A stretch of 30,001 bases of DNA from CAZOIA01 sp964579675 (GTDB lineage Bacteria; Planctomycetota; Phycisphaerae; UBA1845; PWPN01): positions 1 through 30,001 of the forward strand of contig CAZOIA010000050.1 in assembly GCA_964579675.1 (NCBI GenBank). Direction: 5' to 3'. A program made the position numbers and the translations under genes. The notes under the pieces are model-generated. The model was not told where the DNA came from, searched no databases, and was given only the letters and a program-made list of their open reading frames with translations. This document shows positions 7,334-15,581 of the stretch, in pieces (the first letter of the stretch is position 1; each line of letters opens with the position of its first letter).

Positions 7334-8393
7334 TTTCAAGCATGTTCCAGGTGACGGCGTGTGAATCGCCGATATCGACCGCTGTTCTCATGCCGACCAC
7401 CGTGTCGAGGTATTTCGGCGCAATCCCGTAACCGGGCCGGAGAACCTGTACGTCACGTTCGGTGATCACCTCGCCGGCACGGATGTCTCTTGCCGCGTGG
7501 ATACTCTTGCTGACCTTGACGGCGCGGGCTTTCTCGCGGGGCCGGGGCACCTTTCGGCCGTCGCCCAGGCCCTGCTCGAGATGCCTGATGTACCTGACCA
7601 GCGTCGCAAACTCATCCACCTCCATCGCGAAGTGATGATCCGGGCCCTGCTGGCTGCGGTCGAACGTGATGTGCTTCTCGACGACGCAGGCACCCAGGGC
7701 GACCGCGCCTAGGGCAATCGAGTACGGGTCCTCCGCGGCGGGCGTATGGTCCGACAGGCCCACCGGGAGCCCGAACTCGCGGTGGAGCGTTTCTGTGCAC
7801 CGGATGTTCATCTCCGAGTAATGGGCCGGGTACGTGGTTACGCAATGGAGCATGATTGCCTGGTGGTTGCCGGCAGCGGCGATCGTCTCGACCGCCTCGC
7901 GGACCTTGGGGGTGTCGCCGATGCCGGTGGAGAAGATGACGGGCTTCCCGGTGGCGGCGGCCTTTTTGATCATGGGCAGGAAGATCAGGTCCTGCGATGA
8001 GATCTTGTAGGCCGGGACCTTCAGCTTCTCCAGGAAGTCTATCGTCTCCATGTCGTCGATCGTGGTGAACATCGTGACGCCGGTTTTCCGGGCGTAGGCA
8101 AAGAGCTCCCGGTGCCATTTGTACGGCAACTGGTATTGCCGGGTCCTCTCGTAGGCCGGGTTGCTCCGATATCGGCCGCCCACCCGGATCTTCCGGGCCA
8201 GATACCGCTCGACCTCGAACGACTGGAACTTGACCGCACTGAGCCCGATGTCCCGGGCCGCCTCAATGTAGCGCCGGGCGGTCTTGAGGTCGGCGTTGTG
8301 ATTCGAGCCCACATCCGCGACGACGTAGCAAGGCTGCCCCTTGCCGATCCTAGTCCGGTTGATGGTCACCACATCTGAGAAACGCGTCTTCAT
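7308..8393 (-). CDS. NeuB/PseI/SpsE-like nonulosonic acid synthase with SAF domain
   Basis: The protein is 361 residues, normal for the family. The N-terminal TIM-barrel has VVADVGSNHNADLKTARRYI, KFQSF, KISSQDL, IFSTGIGD, LHCVTTYPA, GLSDHTP and VEKHITFDRSQQGPDHHF, all typical NeuB motifs. They include the Lys and Glu/His residues that bind phosphoenolpyruvate and metal. The C-terminal ~70 residues form an antifreeze-like SAF domain (SIHAARDIRAGEVITERDV). The enzyme condenses PEP with an N-acyl amino hexose to make a nine-carbon sialic, pseudaminic or legionaminic-type acid. It lies three bases after the second radical SAM gene and overlaps the PseG-like gene. Sequence alone does not tell which sugar it uses. 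Confidence 0.93.
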   Translation of the reverse strand: MKTRFSDVVTINRTRIGKGQPCYVVADVGSNHNADLKTARRYIEAARDIGLSAVKFQSFEVERYLARKIRVGGRYRSNPAYERTRQYQLPYKWHRELFAYARKTGVTMFTTIDDMETIDFLEKLKVPAYKISSQDLIFLPMIKKAAATGKPVIFSTGIGDTPKVREAVETIAAAGNHQAIMLHCVTTYPAHYSEMNIRCTETLHREFGLPVGLSDHTPAAEDPYSIALGAVALGACVVEKHITFDRSQQGPDHHFAMEVDEFATLVRYIRHLEQGLGDGRKVPRPREKARAVKVSKSIHAARDIRAGEVITERDVQVLRPGYGIAPKYLDTVVGMRTAVDIGDSHAVTWNMLENARKRKKR

Positions 8394-8396
8394 ACG

Positions 8397-9872
8397 TCAC
8401 GCCCAGCAATATCGCCTGACGAGTTTGCCGAACAGCCAGTTGCTTGCGGGATGATCCGGCTCACACAGACGAACGAGGGGGAACAGCCAGCGGGGGGCCT
8501 GGACGTAGAGATTGAACGTCTTGTGCAGTCCCTTCAGCTCGGCCCTGGTAATCTGGGGCATGTTCAGCACGGTCTCGAAGTTGTGGTCGGCAGGTTGCAC
8601 GTTTTCGTCAATGTATCCCCGCTGCAGGCACAGCTCGCGGAGTTTCGTGCCCTGGTAGGGGTAGAAGAAGTTGGGTCCGGTGGTATCCGGCCTGACGGTG
8701 CGATTGAGACGGATGGTTTCAAAGATGTCGCTGCGGGTCTCGCCGGGCAGCCCGATCATGTTGAAAGCGGTCACGCGCAGACCGGCCTTGTGGGCCAGGC
8801 CAAAGGCCCTGATGATCTGGTCGTTCGAGGCATTCCGGTTGAGCACGTTCCGGCGGAGGGGCTCGCGGCCGGTCTCGATGCCGATGCTGACCGCCACACA
8901 ACCCATGTCCTTGAGCAGTCTGATTCGTTCTTCGGTGACGGTGGCAGGGTGGGTGGAAACCAGCAGCGGCAGGCCGATCTCCTGCTTGTAGCGCCGGGCG
9001 AACTCTCGGAGCCTGCCGGTGCTCATGCACAGGAACGTCTCGTCCCAGACGCGCAGCATCTCGAGTCCGTATCTGTCCACCAGCGTCCGGATGTCGGCGA
9101 TCGCCTTGTCGATGGCCTTCTCGCGATGATACGTGCCGTTTCCGTCGCCGTTGTAGAGTTCACGGACCCGGGCGTTGATGCAGTAGGCACAACTGTAGAT
9201 GCAGCCGCGGCTGATCTCGATGTGCCCGATGCGGTAGACCCTGCCGACGAAGGGCTTGTAGAAGTGCATGTCCGCAAAGCCCGATGCGTCCGGGCAGGGC
9301 AGGCGGTCCATATCCGCAAAGGGCCGCAGACCGTTGCGGTGGACCTGGCCGTTGGATTTGACCCAGATGTTGCGAACATCATGGATCGGCCGGCCGTCGG
9401 CCATCCGGTCGCAGAGCTCCACCATCGCCTCCTCACCTTCACCGATGCAGATCATATCGACGTGTTTGTGGCGGATCGTTTCTTCGGGCGCGACGGTCGG
9501 ATGGGCCCCGCCGATGATCACGGGGGTCGTGATGCCGCTCGATCGGAGGGCCGCAAGCATACCCTTGGCCAGCTCGAAACCGTAGCTCATGCAGGAAAAG
9601 CCGATAAGCTCCGGTGCAAACTCGGCGACCGCCCGCAGGAACTCGGCATCGGGGTCGGCCTCGATCATGCGAACGCCGCAGGCCTCAAGATCGGCGGGCT
9701 TGTGTACGCCCAGCTCCTCCATGCCGGTCCGCTTGCTGCGCTGAGCGAAGAATGTCGTGTCGAACACGCGGGTCTGGTGGCCGGCCCGCTTCAGGCAGGC
9801 CTGAATCAGGCTCAGGCCGATCGGGATCTGCCCGATGCCGTTGTCGCAGGGATAGACCAGCAGGACTCTCAT
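8397..9872 (-). CDS. B12-binding-domain radical SAM protein (second copy)
   Basis: The 491-residue protein has a B12-binding-like N-terminal domain: MRVLLVYPCDNGIGQIPIGL, then FSCMSYGFELAKGM and IIGGAHPTVAPEE, ending with the hinge-like CIGEGEEAM at ~142-150. The radical SAM core follows with C224-IYS-C228-AY-C231, preceded by IEISRG, and then VSIGIETG and FNMIGLPGETRSDI. This is the BchE/HpnR-type layout. It differs clearly in length and detail from the other copy at 2942-4315, so the two probably do different steps. The ATG overlaps the stop of the SpsF-like gene by ATGA and the NeuB-like gene follows three bases later, tying it to nonulosonate synthesis. A C-methylation or skeletal change on the sugar or its carrier is inferred. 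Confidence 0.92.
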   Translation of the reverse strand: MRVLLVYPCDNGIGQIPIGLSLIQACLKRAGHQTRVFDTTFFAQRSKRTGMEELGVHKPADLEACGVRMIEADPDAEFLRAVAEFAPELIGFSCMSYGFELAKGMLAALRSSGITTPVIIGGAHPTVAPEETIRHKHVDMICIGEGEEAMVELCDRMADGRPIHDVRNIWVKSNGQVHRNGLRPFADMDRLPCPDASGFADMHFYKPFVGRVYRIGHIEISRGCIYSCAYCINARVRELYNGDGNGTYHREKAIDKAIADIRTLVDRYGLEMLRVWDETFLCMSTGRLREFARRYKQEIGLPLLVSTHPATVTEERIRLLKDMGCVAVSIGIETGREPLRRNVLNRNASNDQIIRAFGLAHKAGLRVTAFNMIGLPGETRSDIFETIRLNRTVRPDTTGPNFFYPYQGTKLRELCLQRGYIDENVQPADHNFETVLNMPQITRAELKGLHKTFNLYVQAPRWLFPLVRLCEPDHPASNWLFGKLVRRYCWA

Positions 9873-10900
9873 GGGCTCCTCACCGGCTCGGGCGGTTGGG
9901 CCGACGCTTCGACCTCCTCCAACCGGGCGCGCCCAGGCAGGCGGACCTCCCTCAGATCAACCGCATCGAGTATGTCGCCGCGGAGGGTGACCTCGAAAGG
10001 GATCATTTCTTCGGTTGGAGCTTCCGTCAGCACGACCTGGGAGCTTTCACAGGACGCGCCCATGCGTTTGGAGACCGCACGCGCGATGTACAGCCGCCAT
10101 TCACGCCGCTGCAAGTGCCGGGGGATGCGGATGTCCATTAACTCCAGGTCGCCCTTGAGCGATTCAAGATACCCCTGGTTGTGCACGAGGTCCGCGTTGA
10201 CCCGGGCGACGTGTGGATTCTGCTCCAGGAAGTCCACCACCTCCTGCAGGTGAAACACCTTGCCCGGTTCGTGAAGCGACTCGATGATGCGCTGAACGAC
10301 CACAAAGTCCTCCGGCTCGTCCACCGCTACGCGATATCGGGTCAGATCCTGGGGGTAGACCAGCGAGTGGTGGCGGAACAGGTCGGGATGCTTGCGAAGG
10401 AAGGGGTTGACGTGCTCCCGCTCCGAGGGGAGCTCGGCATGCCGCCAGGCGCGCTCGAGGGCGGACATAGCAAACATGTCCACGTCCATGCCCAGCGGGA
10501 GCCGCGGCTCCAGGTTCGTGGCGACGTAGTCGATGTCGGCCTGCTGGCGGAACGTGCAGACGACCCAGTCGATGATGGCCGGGTCTTTCAGGGGGCAATC
10601 GCCGGTGATCCGCACGACGGCGTCGAGATTGTGCTCGATCGCGGCGTGGTAAAACCGATCGAGGACGTCGTCGGCGCTTCCGCGGAAGACCTTCCAGCCC
10701 TGGGACGCGCCCAGTTCGGCGACTGGATCATCCTGGGCGCGGTCACTCGTAGCGAGGATGACGGTGTCCAGTTGCCGGGCCGCCCGCACCTGATCCATGA
10801 CGTAGGCGATCAAAGGCCGCCCGAGAACGGTCTTCAGCGTCTTGCCAAACACCCGGCGGGAGCCGAGGCGGGCCTGGACGATGACGCCGATGATCGGCAT
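9869..10900 (-). CDS. SpsF-like cytidylyltransferase-family protein
   Basis: From ATG at 10900 the protein is 343 residues. It opens MPIIGVIVQARLGSRR, then GKTLKTVLGRPLIAYV, ILATSDRAQDDP, FRGSADDVLDRF and RITGDCPLKDP. These are the nucleotide- and metal-binding motifs of the CTP_transf_3/CMP-KDO-NeuAc synthetase superfamily, SpsF branch. It probably activates the nonulosonic acid as a CMP-sugar. The open frame runs on to 11053, but those 51 codons translate the repeat element and resemble no family N-terminus, so 10900 is chosen. About 90 C-terminal residues (from MDIRIPRHLQRREWRLYIAR) go beyond the catalytic core and are unrecognised. Its stop overlaps the radical SAM start. Confidence 0.88.
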   Translation of the reverse strand: MPIIGVIVQARLGSRRVFGKTLKTVLGRPLIAYVMDQVRAARQLDTVILATSDRAQDDPVAELGASQGWKVFRGSADDVLDRFYHAAIEHNLDAVVRITGDCPLKDPAIIDWVVCTFRQQADIDYVATNLEPRLPLGMDVDMFAMSALERAWRHAELPSEREHVNPFLRKHPDLFRHHSLVYPQDLTRYRVAVDEPEDFVVVQRIIESLHEPGKVFHLQEVVDFLEQNPHVARVNADLVHNQGYLESLKGDLELMDIRIPRHLQRREWRLYIARAVSKRMGASCESSQVVLTEAPTEEMIPFEVTLRGDILDAVDLREVRLPGRARLEEVEASAQPPEPVRSP

Positions 10901-10961
10901 GACTGCCTGTACCTCAGAAAGAATTCCCGTAATACAAACGCTCCGCACATCGTGTGAAGAC

Positions 10962-11156
10962 AGAAGTGAGAAGTCAGGAGTCAACGCGCTCCCCTTCGGG
11001 TCGCGGCTAAACATGTTGTCAACTCTTCGGGTCGCGGCTAAACATGTTGTCAACTCTTCGGGTCGCGGCTAAACATCCTTTCTCAGTGCTCCCCTTCGGG
11101 TCGCGGCTAAACATCCTTCCTCAATTCTCAACTCTCAGTTCTCGATTCTCACTTCT
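10962..11156. repeat. 195-bp repeat element: four copies of a 20-21-bp unit inside 11-bp inverted ends
   Basis: The unit TTCGGGTCGCGGCTAAACAT (with a leading C) occurs at 10994-11014, 11025-11045, 11056-11076 and 11094-11114. The first three are in tandem with a 31-bp period that includes GTTGTCAACT; the fourth is 38 bases on. Copies 1 and 4 share the flank GCTCCC. Perfect 11-bp inverted repeats AGAAGTGAGAA (10962-10972) and TTCTCACTTCT (11146-11156) bound the block. The right one contains the stop codon of the methyltransferase gene. The right side is also a low-complexity CTCA/TTCTC tract. The spacing is too irregular and the unit count too small for CRISPR. The element separates the methyltransferase and SpsF-like genes. 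Confidence 0.8.
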
Positions 11157-12150
11157 TCCGTGCCTGGTAGAGATAAAACACCGCGTCGTCCTCCGTTTCT
11201 CCCATCCAGGACGGGTCGCAGAAGGGCTCGGCGAGCAGGGCTACGTTGTCCATCCAGGCTCGTTTGACCGCCCGCCAGTCGTCCCTGCTCAGTCGGCGAT
11301 ACATTTCCATGAACGCGGGGAACATGGGCCTGAACCCGATGGCGTAAAGCTGATACACCCGCGCCGGCAGGATGGGTACGACCCGCTCGATGGCAAGGCC
11401 GGCCCGCTCGAGCGCGCTGTCCCAGTAGGCGCGCTGGCTGGGCACTCGGGTGGCGACCTCGTAGAGCCCCCGGTCGATCGGCAGCACCCACTCCCAGCCG
11501 TGCTTCAGGTACAGGTTATAGGGCAGCATCTCGACCATCTTGGGGCTGGGCATGCGGGCCAGGAAATCGCCGCCCGGCCTGAGCACCCGCTGCACTTCCG
11601 ACAGCAACAGGTCCACCTCGGGCATGAAATAGGGCGAGCTGGTCCAGACCGTCTCATAGCTGTTATCAGGCAAGGGCAGGGGGTTGTTGCAGTCGTGGAC
11701 GATGAGTTCACGGTAGAAGTCAAGGGCCCTTGCCTTCTCGATCGAGGCGGCAAGCAGGTCCATACCTGTCGTGTACGCCCAATCGGGGCGCCGGGCGATG
11801 GATACCGAGATCGGTTCATCGTGGTCATACACGTCCGGCGGGTCGTACGCGTCGTCGCGTCGGCTCTCGAAGTAGCGGTCGATGTGCCCGACCGACTGGT
11901 AGACGTCAAAATCGAGATCGAATCGCCCGCCGGCCGTTACGAAACTGGTCGTGCCGTCACCGCACGTGATCTCCAGGCTGGGGTGTCGAATCGTGAATTG
12001 CTGAAGCGCCCGGGCATCGTGGTATTTCATCAGGGCGGCTTCCGGACGCAGCCAGTGTACGTTCAGAAAGGCGCGGAAGAGGTCCTTCTGCTCTCGGGTG
12101 AGCCGGGTCGAAACGGCCGACGGCGGTGCCACTTGGGTGCTCATGTTCAC
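11149..12150 (-). CDS. class I SAM-dependent methyltransferase
   Basis: The 333-residue protein has a modified glycine-rich motif I (LEITCGDGTTSF, around residues 59-70), an acidic post-motif region (DVYDHDEPISV, ... AYTTGMDLLAASIEKA), the SAM-contact segment NNPLPLPDNSYETVWTSS and motif LSEVQRVLRPGGDFLARMP. This is the Methyltransf_11 pattern. The C-terminal ~110 residues (VLPIDRGLYEVATRVP onward) are less typical and may bind the acceptor. The ATG overlaps the stop of the aminotransferase gene by ATGA, so the two are coupled. Its last codon and stop fall in the inverted end of the repeat element. A sugar N-, O- or C-methyltransferase acting on the glycan is inferred from context. Confidence 0.85.
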   Translation of the reverse strand: MNMSTQVAPPSAVSTRLTREQKDLFRAFLNVHWLRPEAALMKYHDARALQQFTIRHPSLEITCGDGTTSFVTAGGRFDLDFDVYQSVGHIDRYFESRRDDAYDPPDVYDHDEPISVSIARRPDWAYTTGMDLLAASIEKARALDFYRELIVHDCNNPLPLPDNSYETVWTSSPYFMPEVDLLLSEVQRVLRPGGDFLARMPSPKMVEMLPYNLYLKHGWEWVLPIDRGLYEVATRVPSQRAYWDSALERAGLAIERVVPILPARVYQLYAIGFRPMFPAFMEMYRRLSRDDWRAVKRAWMDNVALLAEPFCDPSWMGETEDDAVFYLYQARKK

Positions 12151-13358
12151 CTTTGAAATGCTCTGATCACCTTGTAAACAGCCACAATCGTGTCCTGGAC
12201 ATCTTTGTCAGTCATCCCCGGCCAGATCGGCAGCGAGACGATCCGCTCGTAGGCCGACTCCGCGATCGGGCAATCGCCGGGGGCGGTCCCGAATCGCTGG
12301 TGATAGTACGGGTGCAGGTGCACGGGAATGTAATGCACGTTCACCCCGATCCCTTCGCCGTGAAGGGCAGCGAATACCTCAGCCCGGCCCACCCGCAGTT
12401 GCGACAAGTCCAGCCGCAGCACGTACAGGTGGTATGCGTGCGAGACGTCCTCGCGAGCGCTCAGCGGCCCGGCGGCGGGCAAATCCGCAAAAGCGGCGTC
12501 GTAGCGGCGGGCGATCTCCTGCCGACGCTGCACCCACCCGGGCAACTTGCGCAACTGACTCTCGCCCAGGGCACAATTGATGTCAGAGAGTCGGTAGTTG
12601 TATCCCAGCTCGACCATCTCGTAGAACCATTGTCCCTCGGCCTGCCGCTTCACCGGATTGCTGTCGATCCCGTGGGTGCGGCACATCCGCAGCCGGCGGG
12701 CCAGTTCGGGGGCATCAGTCGTGACCATCCCCCCTTCCCCGGTGGTAATGTGCTTGACCGGATGGAAGCTGAACGTATTCAGGTCGGCCAGGGACCCCAC
12801 GGGGCGGTTCTTGTAAGCCCCGCCGATGGCGTGACAGGCGTCATCCACCAGCCAGAGCCGCCGGCGCTGGGCGATGCTGCGAAGGGCGTCGTAGTCGCAC
12901 GGCTGGCCGGCGTAGTCCACGGCAAAGATCGCCCGGGTGCGGGGCGTGATCTTCGCCTCGACCTGAGCCGGGTCGATCAGCAGCGTGTCGGGGTCCACGT
13001 CGGCAAAGACGGGCGTTGCCCCTTGATAGACGACGCTGTTGGCGGTGGCACAGAAGGTCATGGGCGTCGTGATGACCTCGTCGCCGGGGCCCAGTCCAGC
13101 CGCGAAGGCGGCCGCGTGAACCGCGGCGGTTCCGGAGGTGAAGCTCACGGCATGGCGGGCTCCGACGAACCCGGCCACCGCCTCCTCGAACCCGGTCACC
13201 TTGGGCCCGGTCGTGATCCAGCCCGAACGCAGCACCTCTACGACGGCCTGGATGTCCGCTTCGTCGATGTACTGGTGACCATAGGGCAGTTTCGCCTCGC
13301 GAACTGGCGAGCCGCCGTTGACCGCCAGCGCCGTCCCTTGTTCCTGCGTCACCGTCAC
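12147..13358 (-). CDS. DegT/DnrJ/EryC1-family sugar aminotransferase, PseC-like
   Basis: A PLP-dependent nucleotide-sugar aminotransferase. From GTG at 13358 it has 403 residues. Motifs are LPYGHQYIDEADIQAVVEVL near the start, FTSGTAAVHAA (phosphate loop, ~73-83), DYAGQPCDYDAL, VDDACHAIGG and FSFHPVKHITTGEGG with the Schiff-base Lys at ~202. The FHPVK-ITTGEGG form and overall layout resemble PseC, which makes the 4-amino sugar in pseudaminic acid synthesis. An upstream ATG (13478) would lie 59 bases inside the cupin gene; the GTG is preceded by AGGGG at eight bases and gives the family N-terminus, so it is preferred. Its stop overlaps the methyltransferase start. Confidence 0.92.
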   Translation of the reverse strand: MTVTQEQGTALAVNGGSPVREAKLPYGHQYIDEADIQAVVEVLRSGWITTGPKVTGFEEAVAGFVGARHAVSFTSGTAAVHAAAFAAGLGPGDEVITTPMTFCATANSVVYQGATPVFADVDPDTLLIDPAQVEAKITPRTRAIFAVDYAGQPCDYDALRSIAQRRRLWLVDDACHAIGGAYKNRPVGSLADLNTFSFHPVKHITTGEGGMVTTDAPELARRLRMCRTHGIDSNPVKRQAEGQWFYEMVELGYNYRLSDINCALGESQLRKLPGWVQRRQEIARRYDAAFADLPAAGPLSAREDVSHAYHLYVLRLDLSQLRVGRAEVFAALHGEGIGVNVHYIPVHLHPYYHQRFGTAPGDCPIAESAYERIVSLPIWPGMTDKDVQDTIVAVYKVIRAFQR

Positions 13359-13366
13359 GTGATCCG

Positions 13367-13371
13367 CCCCT
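13367..13371 (-). promoter_or_regulatory. Shine-Dalgarno deciding the GTG start of the aminotransferase
   Basis: AGGGG on the minus strand lies eight bases before GTG at 13358. The alternative ATG at 13478 is inside the upstream gene and has no comparable signal. Confidence 0.5.
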
Positions 13372-13419
13372 ATTAGCACTGATAGAAGGTACCGGGAGAC
13401 TCGCGAACCGAAGACGGCA

Positions 13420-13869
13420 CTAGCGTTCCACGACCGTCCACACGTCACCAAACTGATCAGGATCCCATCGCACGTCATCGCCCCGGCTCTCCTCGATCGT
13501 CGAAGTCGAGAAGAACATGATCTTCGTATCGGCGGTCAGCGATTTGAATCCGTTCGCATAGCCCGGTGGGATCCAGAAGACCGAGGGCTTGATCGCTGAC
13601 AACACGTGCCGGTGCACCGGGCCGGCGGTCGTTGGTTTCTGCCAGTCCTGAATCCTGACCGCGGCCACGATCGCCGAGCCTTGCACCACCATCACGTACT
13701 TGCCCTCGCGTCGATGGGCGTGCCAGGCCCGGATGAAGCCCGCCTGGTGGTTCTCCACGATGTAGAAGCGCTTCACACCGGCGAAGTCGAAGTCGTTGAC
13801 GAACCGGACCGATCCGCGGTCATCCACCACCACGTCTCCCGTGAACAAGCGGGCCTCTTCCGGCAACAT
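13420..13869 (-). CDS. cupin sugar epimerase/isomerase-like protein (WxcM/FdtA, RmlC-like)
   Basis: The protein is 149 residues from ATG at 13869. It is a single cupin domain: LFTGDVVVDDRGSVRFVNDF, then FIRAWHAHRREGKYVMVVQGS (metal/sugar-binding His residues) and WIPPGYANGFKSL. This is the pattern of dTDP-4-dehydrorhamnose 3,5-epimerase-like and 3,4-ketoisomerase proteins. Such enzymes epimerise or isomerise 4-keto sugar nucleotides, so it should act on the product of an upstream dehydratase, perhaps the CBS-SDR protein, before the aminotransferase. The frame is open to 13938, but a near-perfect Shine-Dalgarno precedes 13869 and the first 23 codons look non-native and would overlap the neighbouring gene. 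Confidence 0.88.
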   Translation of the reverse strand: MLPEEARLFTGDVVVDDRGSVRFVNDFDFAGVKRFYIVENHQAGFIRAWHAHRREGKYVMVVQGSAIVAAVRIQDWQKPTTAGPVHRHVLSAIKPSVFWIPPGYANGFKSLTADTKIMFFSTSTIEESRGDDVRWDPDQFGDVWTVVER

Positions 13870-13874
13870 CGTGT

Positions 13875-13880
13875 CCTCCT
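13875..13880 (-). promoter_or_regulatory. strong Shine-Dalgarno deciding the cupin gene start
   Basis: AGGAGG on the minus strand sits five bases before ATG at 13869. It rules in favour of this start over the in-frame ATG at 13938. Confidence 0.75.
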
Positions 13881-13934
13881 GGCACCCGAGCCACTCCGGC
13901 GTTTCTGCCCTCTGGGCCACTGAAGCAGGCCACT

Positions 13935-15395
13935 TCAAACGCTCACCAGGTGCCGGTCAGCCTGATCCGCAGAGGAGGTCTCCTGGGCCTCGCGGCGCTC
14001 CCAGTCCGAGAGTGCCTGTGCGTTGTAGTAGCGTTTGTCCTTGTGGTTCACGATGCTGCCCGTCTCGAAATGGCGGGCCAGCTCGTCAATGCCGTCGGCC
14101 ACCGTTACCCGGGGCCGAAAACCCAGGACCCGTCCCGCCTTGTCGCCGGCCACCCGGTAGCTGCGTTGATCCGTCGCTTCACGGTCATGGAGCAAGTTCG
14201 TCCCCGGCAGCCGGGCCCGGACCAGCTCGCCGAGGTCCTCGATGCGGCAGTTCTCGCCGACTACGTTGAACACCTGCCCGGCCACGCGCTCGACCGGCGC
14301 CTCCAGGGCCAGCCTGACGGCGTGGGCCGCGTCCGAAACGTGAACGTGAGGCCGCCACTGATCGCCGCCGAGAACCAGGATCTCACGCTCGAAGAATGCA
14401 CGGGCCGTCAAGGCGTTCACCACCAAGTCGAATCGCGGGCGAGGCGAGGACCCGAACACCGTGCCTAGCCGGAGGATGCACGGCGAGTACTGGCCGTTGG
14501 TCATACTCAGGATCGCCCGCTCGGAGTTGATCTTCGTCTTGGCATACAGGGAGACGGGCGCCAGGTCCGCGTCCTCATCCACAGCCCTGTCCGGATCCGT
14601 CGTTGCCCCGTACACGCTGCAGGAAGACACGTAGACGAACCGGCTTATCTGCAGGTGACTGCAGATGCGGGCGATGGCCAGGGTGGACAGGTAATTGGTC
14701 TGCAAGGTCAGGGCGGGGTTGCGGGCGCAGAGCGGATCCCCCACCAGCTCAGCGAGGTGGACCACGCCCCCGGCGCTCTGAATGGCCGAGACCAGCGTCT
14801 CGATGTGCCGCGTGTCCCCCCGCACGAGTTGAAGACCGGCGTCGGCCCCGATGCCGCTGAGCGATTCGTTCCCGTACAGGAACAGGTCCAGCACCTTGAC
14901 GCGGTAGCCCGCCTGGAGGAGCTGGCGGACCAGGACAGACCCGATATAGCCCGCTCCGCCGATGACGAGGATTTCTCCGAGCCACCTGGCGGCCGCCGGA
15001 CGGTTCCGGTGGTGGGCGGCGACGTCCGGTTGGAGGAGTTCCTCCGCCAGGACCAGCCGCCGGGGGCGCCCTTCGCCGTCAACCACCGGGATGAACCGTG
15101 GATGACGCCGCTGGTAGCCCTCGCTTCGCAACAGCCGAAGGACCTCGGCGTCGCCGTTGCCCCTACCCTCCCCCAGAACCACCGGGTCCGGCGTGACGAC
15201 GCTCTCGATGCTCTCGGTCAGGTCCGCGCCCCGCAACAGGGCCCGGCGCACGTCGCCGTCCGTTGCCACCCCGATGAGTCGGCCGGTGTCGTTGACGACC
15301 AGTGCGATGCCCACGCCGGAGCTGCCCATGGCGCTGAGGATTTTGCCCAGGGAATCGCCCGCGCGGACCAGGATCTGCTTGATATTGTGGTCCAT
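13935..15395 (-). CDS. CBS-domain pair fused to NAD-dependent epimerase/dehydratase (extended SDR)
   Basis: The protein is 486 residues from ATG at 15395 (MDHNIKQILV), with AGGAA upstream. An in-frame GTG at 15446 would add 17 residues. Residues ~1-125 form a CBS pair (ALVVNDTGRLIGVATDGDVRRALL; later PRFIPVVDGEGR), as found at the N-terminus of the legionaminic-pathway nucleotidyltransferase PtmE. From ~141 an extended SDR begins: IGGAGYIGS (NAD-binding, 145-153), VVHLAELVGDPLC, YVSSCSVYG and the catalytic Y284-AKT-K288. SDRs of this class are nucleotide-sugar 4-epimerases, 4,6-dehydratases or reductases. CBS pairs usually bind adenosyl ligands and regulate the attached enzyme. It heads the compact part of the operon, followed by the cupin and aminotransferase genes. 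The SDR fusion is unusual. Confidence 0.9.
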   Translation of the reverse strand: MDHNIKQILVRAGDSLGKILSAMGSSGVGIALVVNDTGRLIGVATDGDVRRALLRGADLTESIESVVTPDPVVLGEGRGNGDAEVLRLLRSEGYQRRHPRFIPVVDGEGRPRRLVLAEELLQPDVAAHHRNRPAAARWLGEILVIGGAGYIGSVLVRQLLQAGYRVKVLDLFLYGNESLSGIGADAGLQLVRGDTRHIETLVSAIQSAGGVVHLAELVGDPLCARNPALTLQTNYLSTLAIARICSHLQISRFVYVSSCSVYGATTDPDRAVDEDADLAPVSLYAKTKINSERAILSMTNGQYSPCILRLGTVFGSSPRPRFDLVVNALTARAFFEREILVLGGDQWRPHVHVSDAAHAVRLALEAPVERVAGQVFNVVGENCRIEDLGELVRARLPGTNLLHDREATDQRSYRVAGDKAGRVLGFRPRVTVADGIDELARHFETGSIVNHKDKRYYNAQALSDWERREAQETSSADQADRHLVSV

Positions 15396-15581
15396 GAGTG
15401 GTTCCTGTCGGCGAGCGCAGGATGTCGCGATGAGGACCGGGCGCACCGCAGCCCCTACCGATTCCGGGGACGGGCGCGCAAGTACACCCTCACCGTTTTC
15501 CTCTGTGTTATCGGTCCCGCAGATACCCCTACTTGAACTCGAACGCCGGCGAGCCGCTTGGCGGCCTTACCCTCCGGTCAG

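Noticed and set aside
8451..10253. 600-codon open frame on the plus strand
   Set aside because: It lies antisense to the second radical SAM gene and the SpsF-like gene, both with clear family motifs, and its translation has no recognisable domain. Long antisense frames are expected in GC-rich DNA.
10901..11053. N-terminal extension of the SpsF-like protein
   Set aside because: The extra 51 codons translate the repeat element and its flank; the family N-terminus begins at the ATG at 10900.
10994..11114. Possible CRISPR array
   Set aside because: Only four units, spacers of about 10-17 bases, two of them identical, and no cas genes nearby.
11044..13376. Two long plus-strand open frames (11044-12156 and 12126-13376)
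   Set aside because: They are shadows of the methyltransferase and PseC-like aminotransferase genes; the first even starts within the repeat element.
13870..13934. Cobalamin-riboswitch-like GCCACTG near the cupin gene
   Set aside because: It is a lone short match in a 65-base gap with no supporting paired elements, and in the wrong place for the radical SAM genes.
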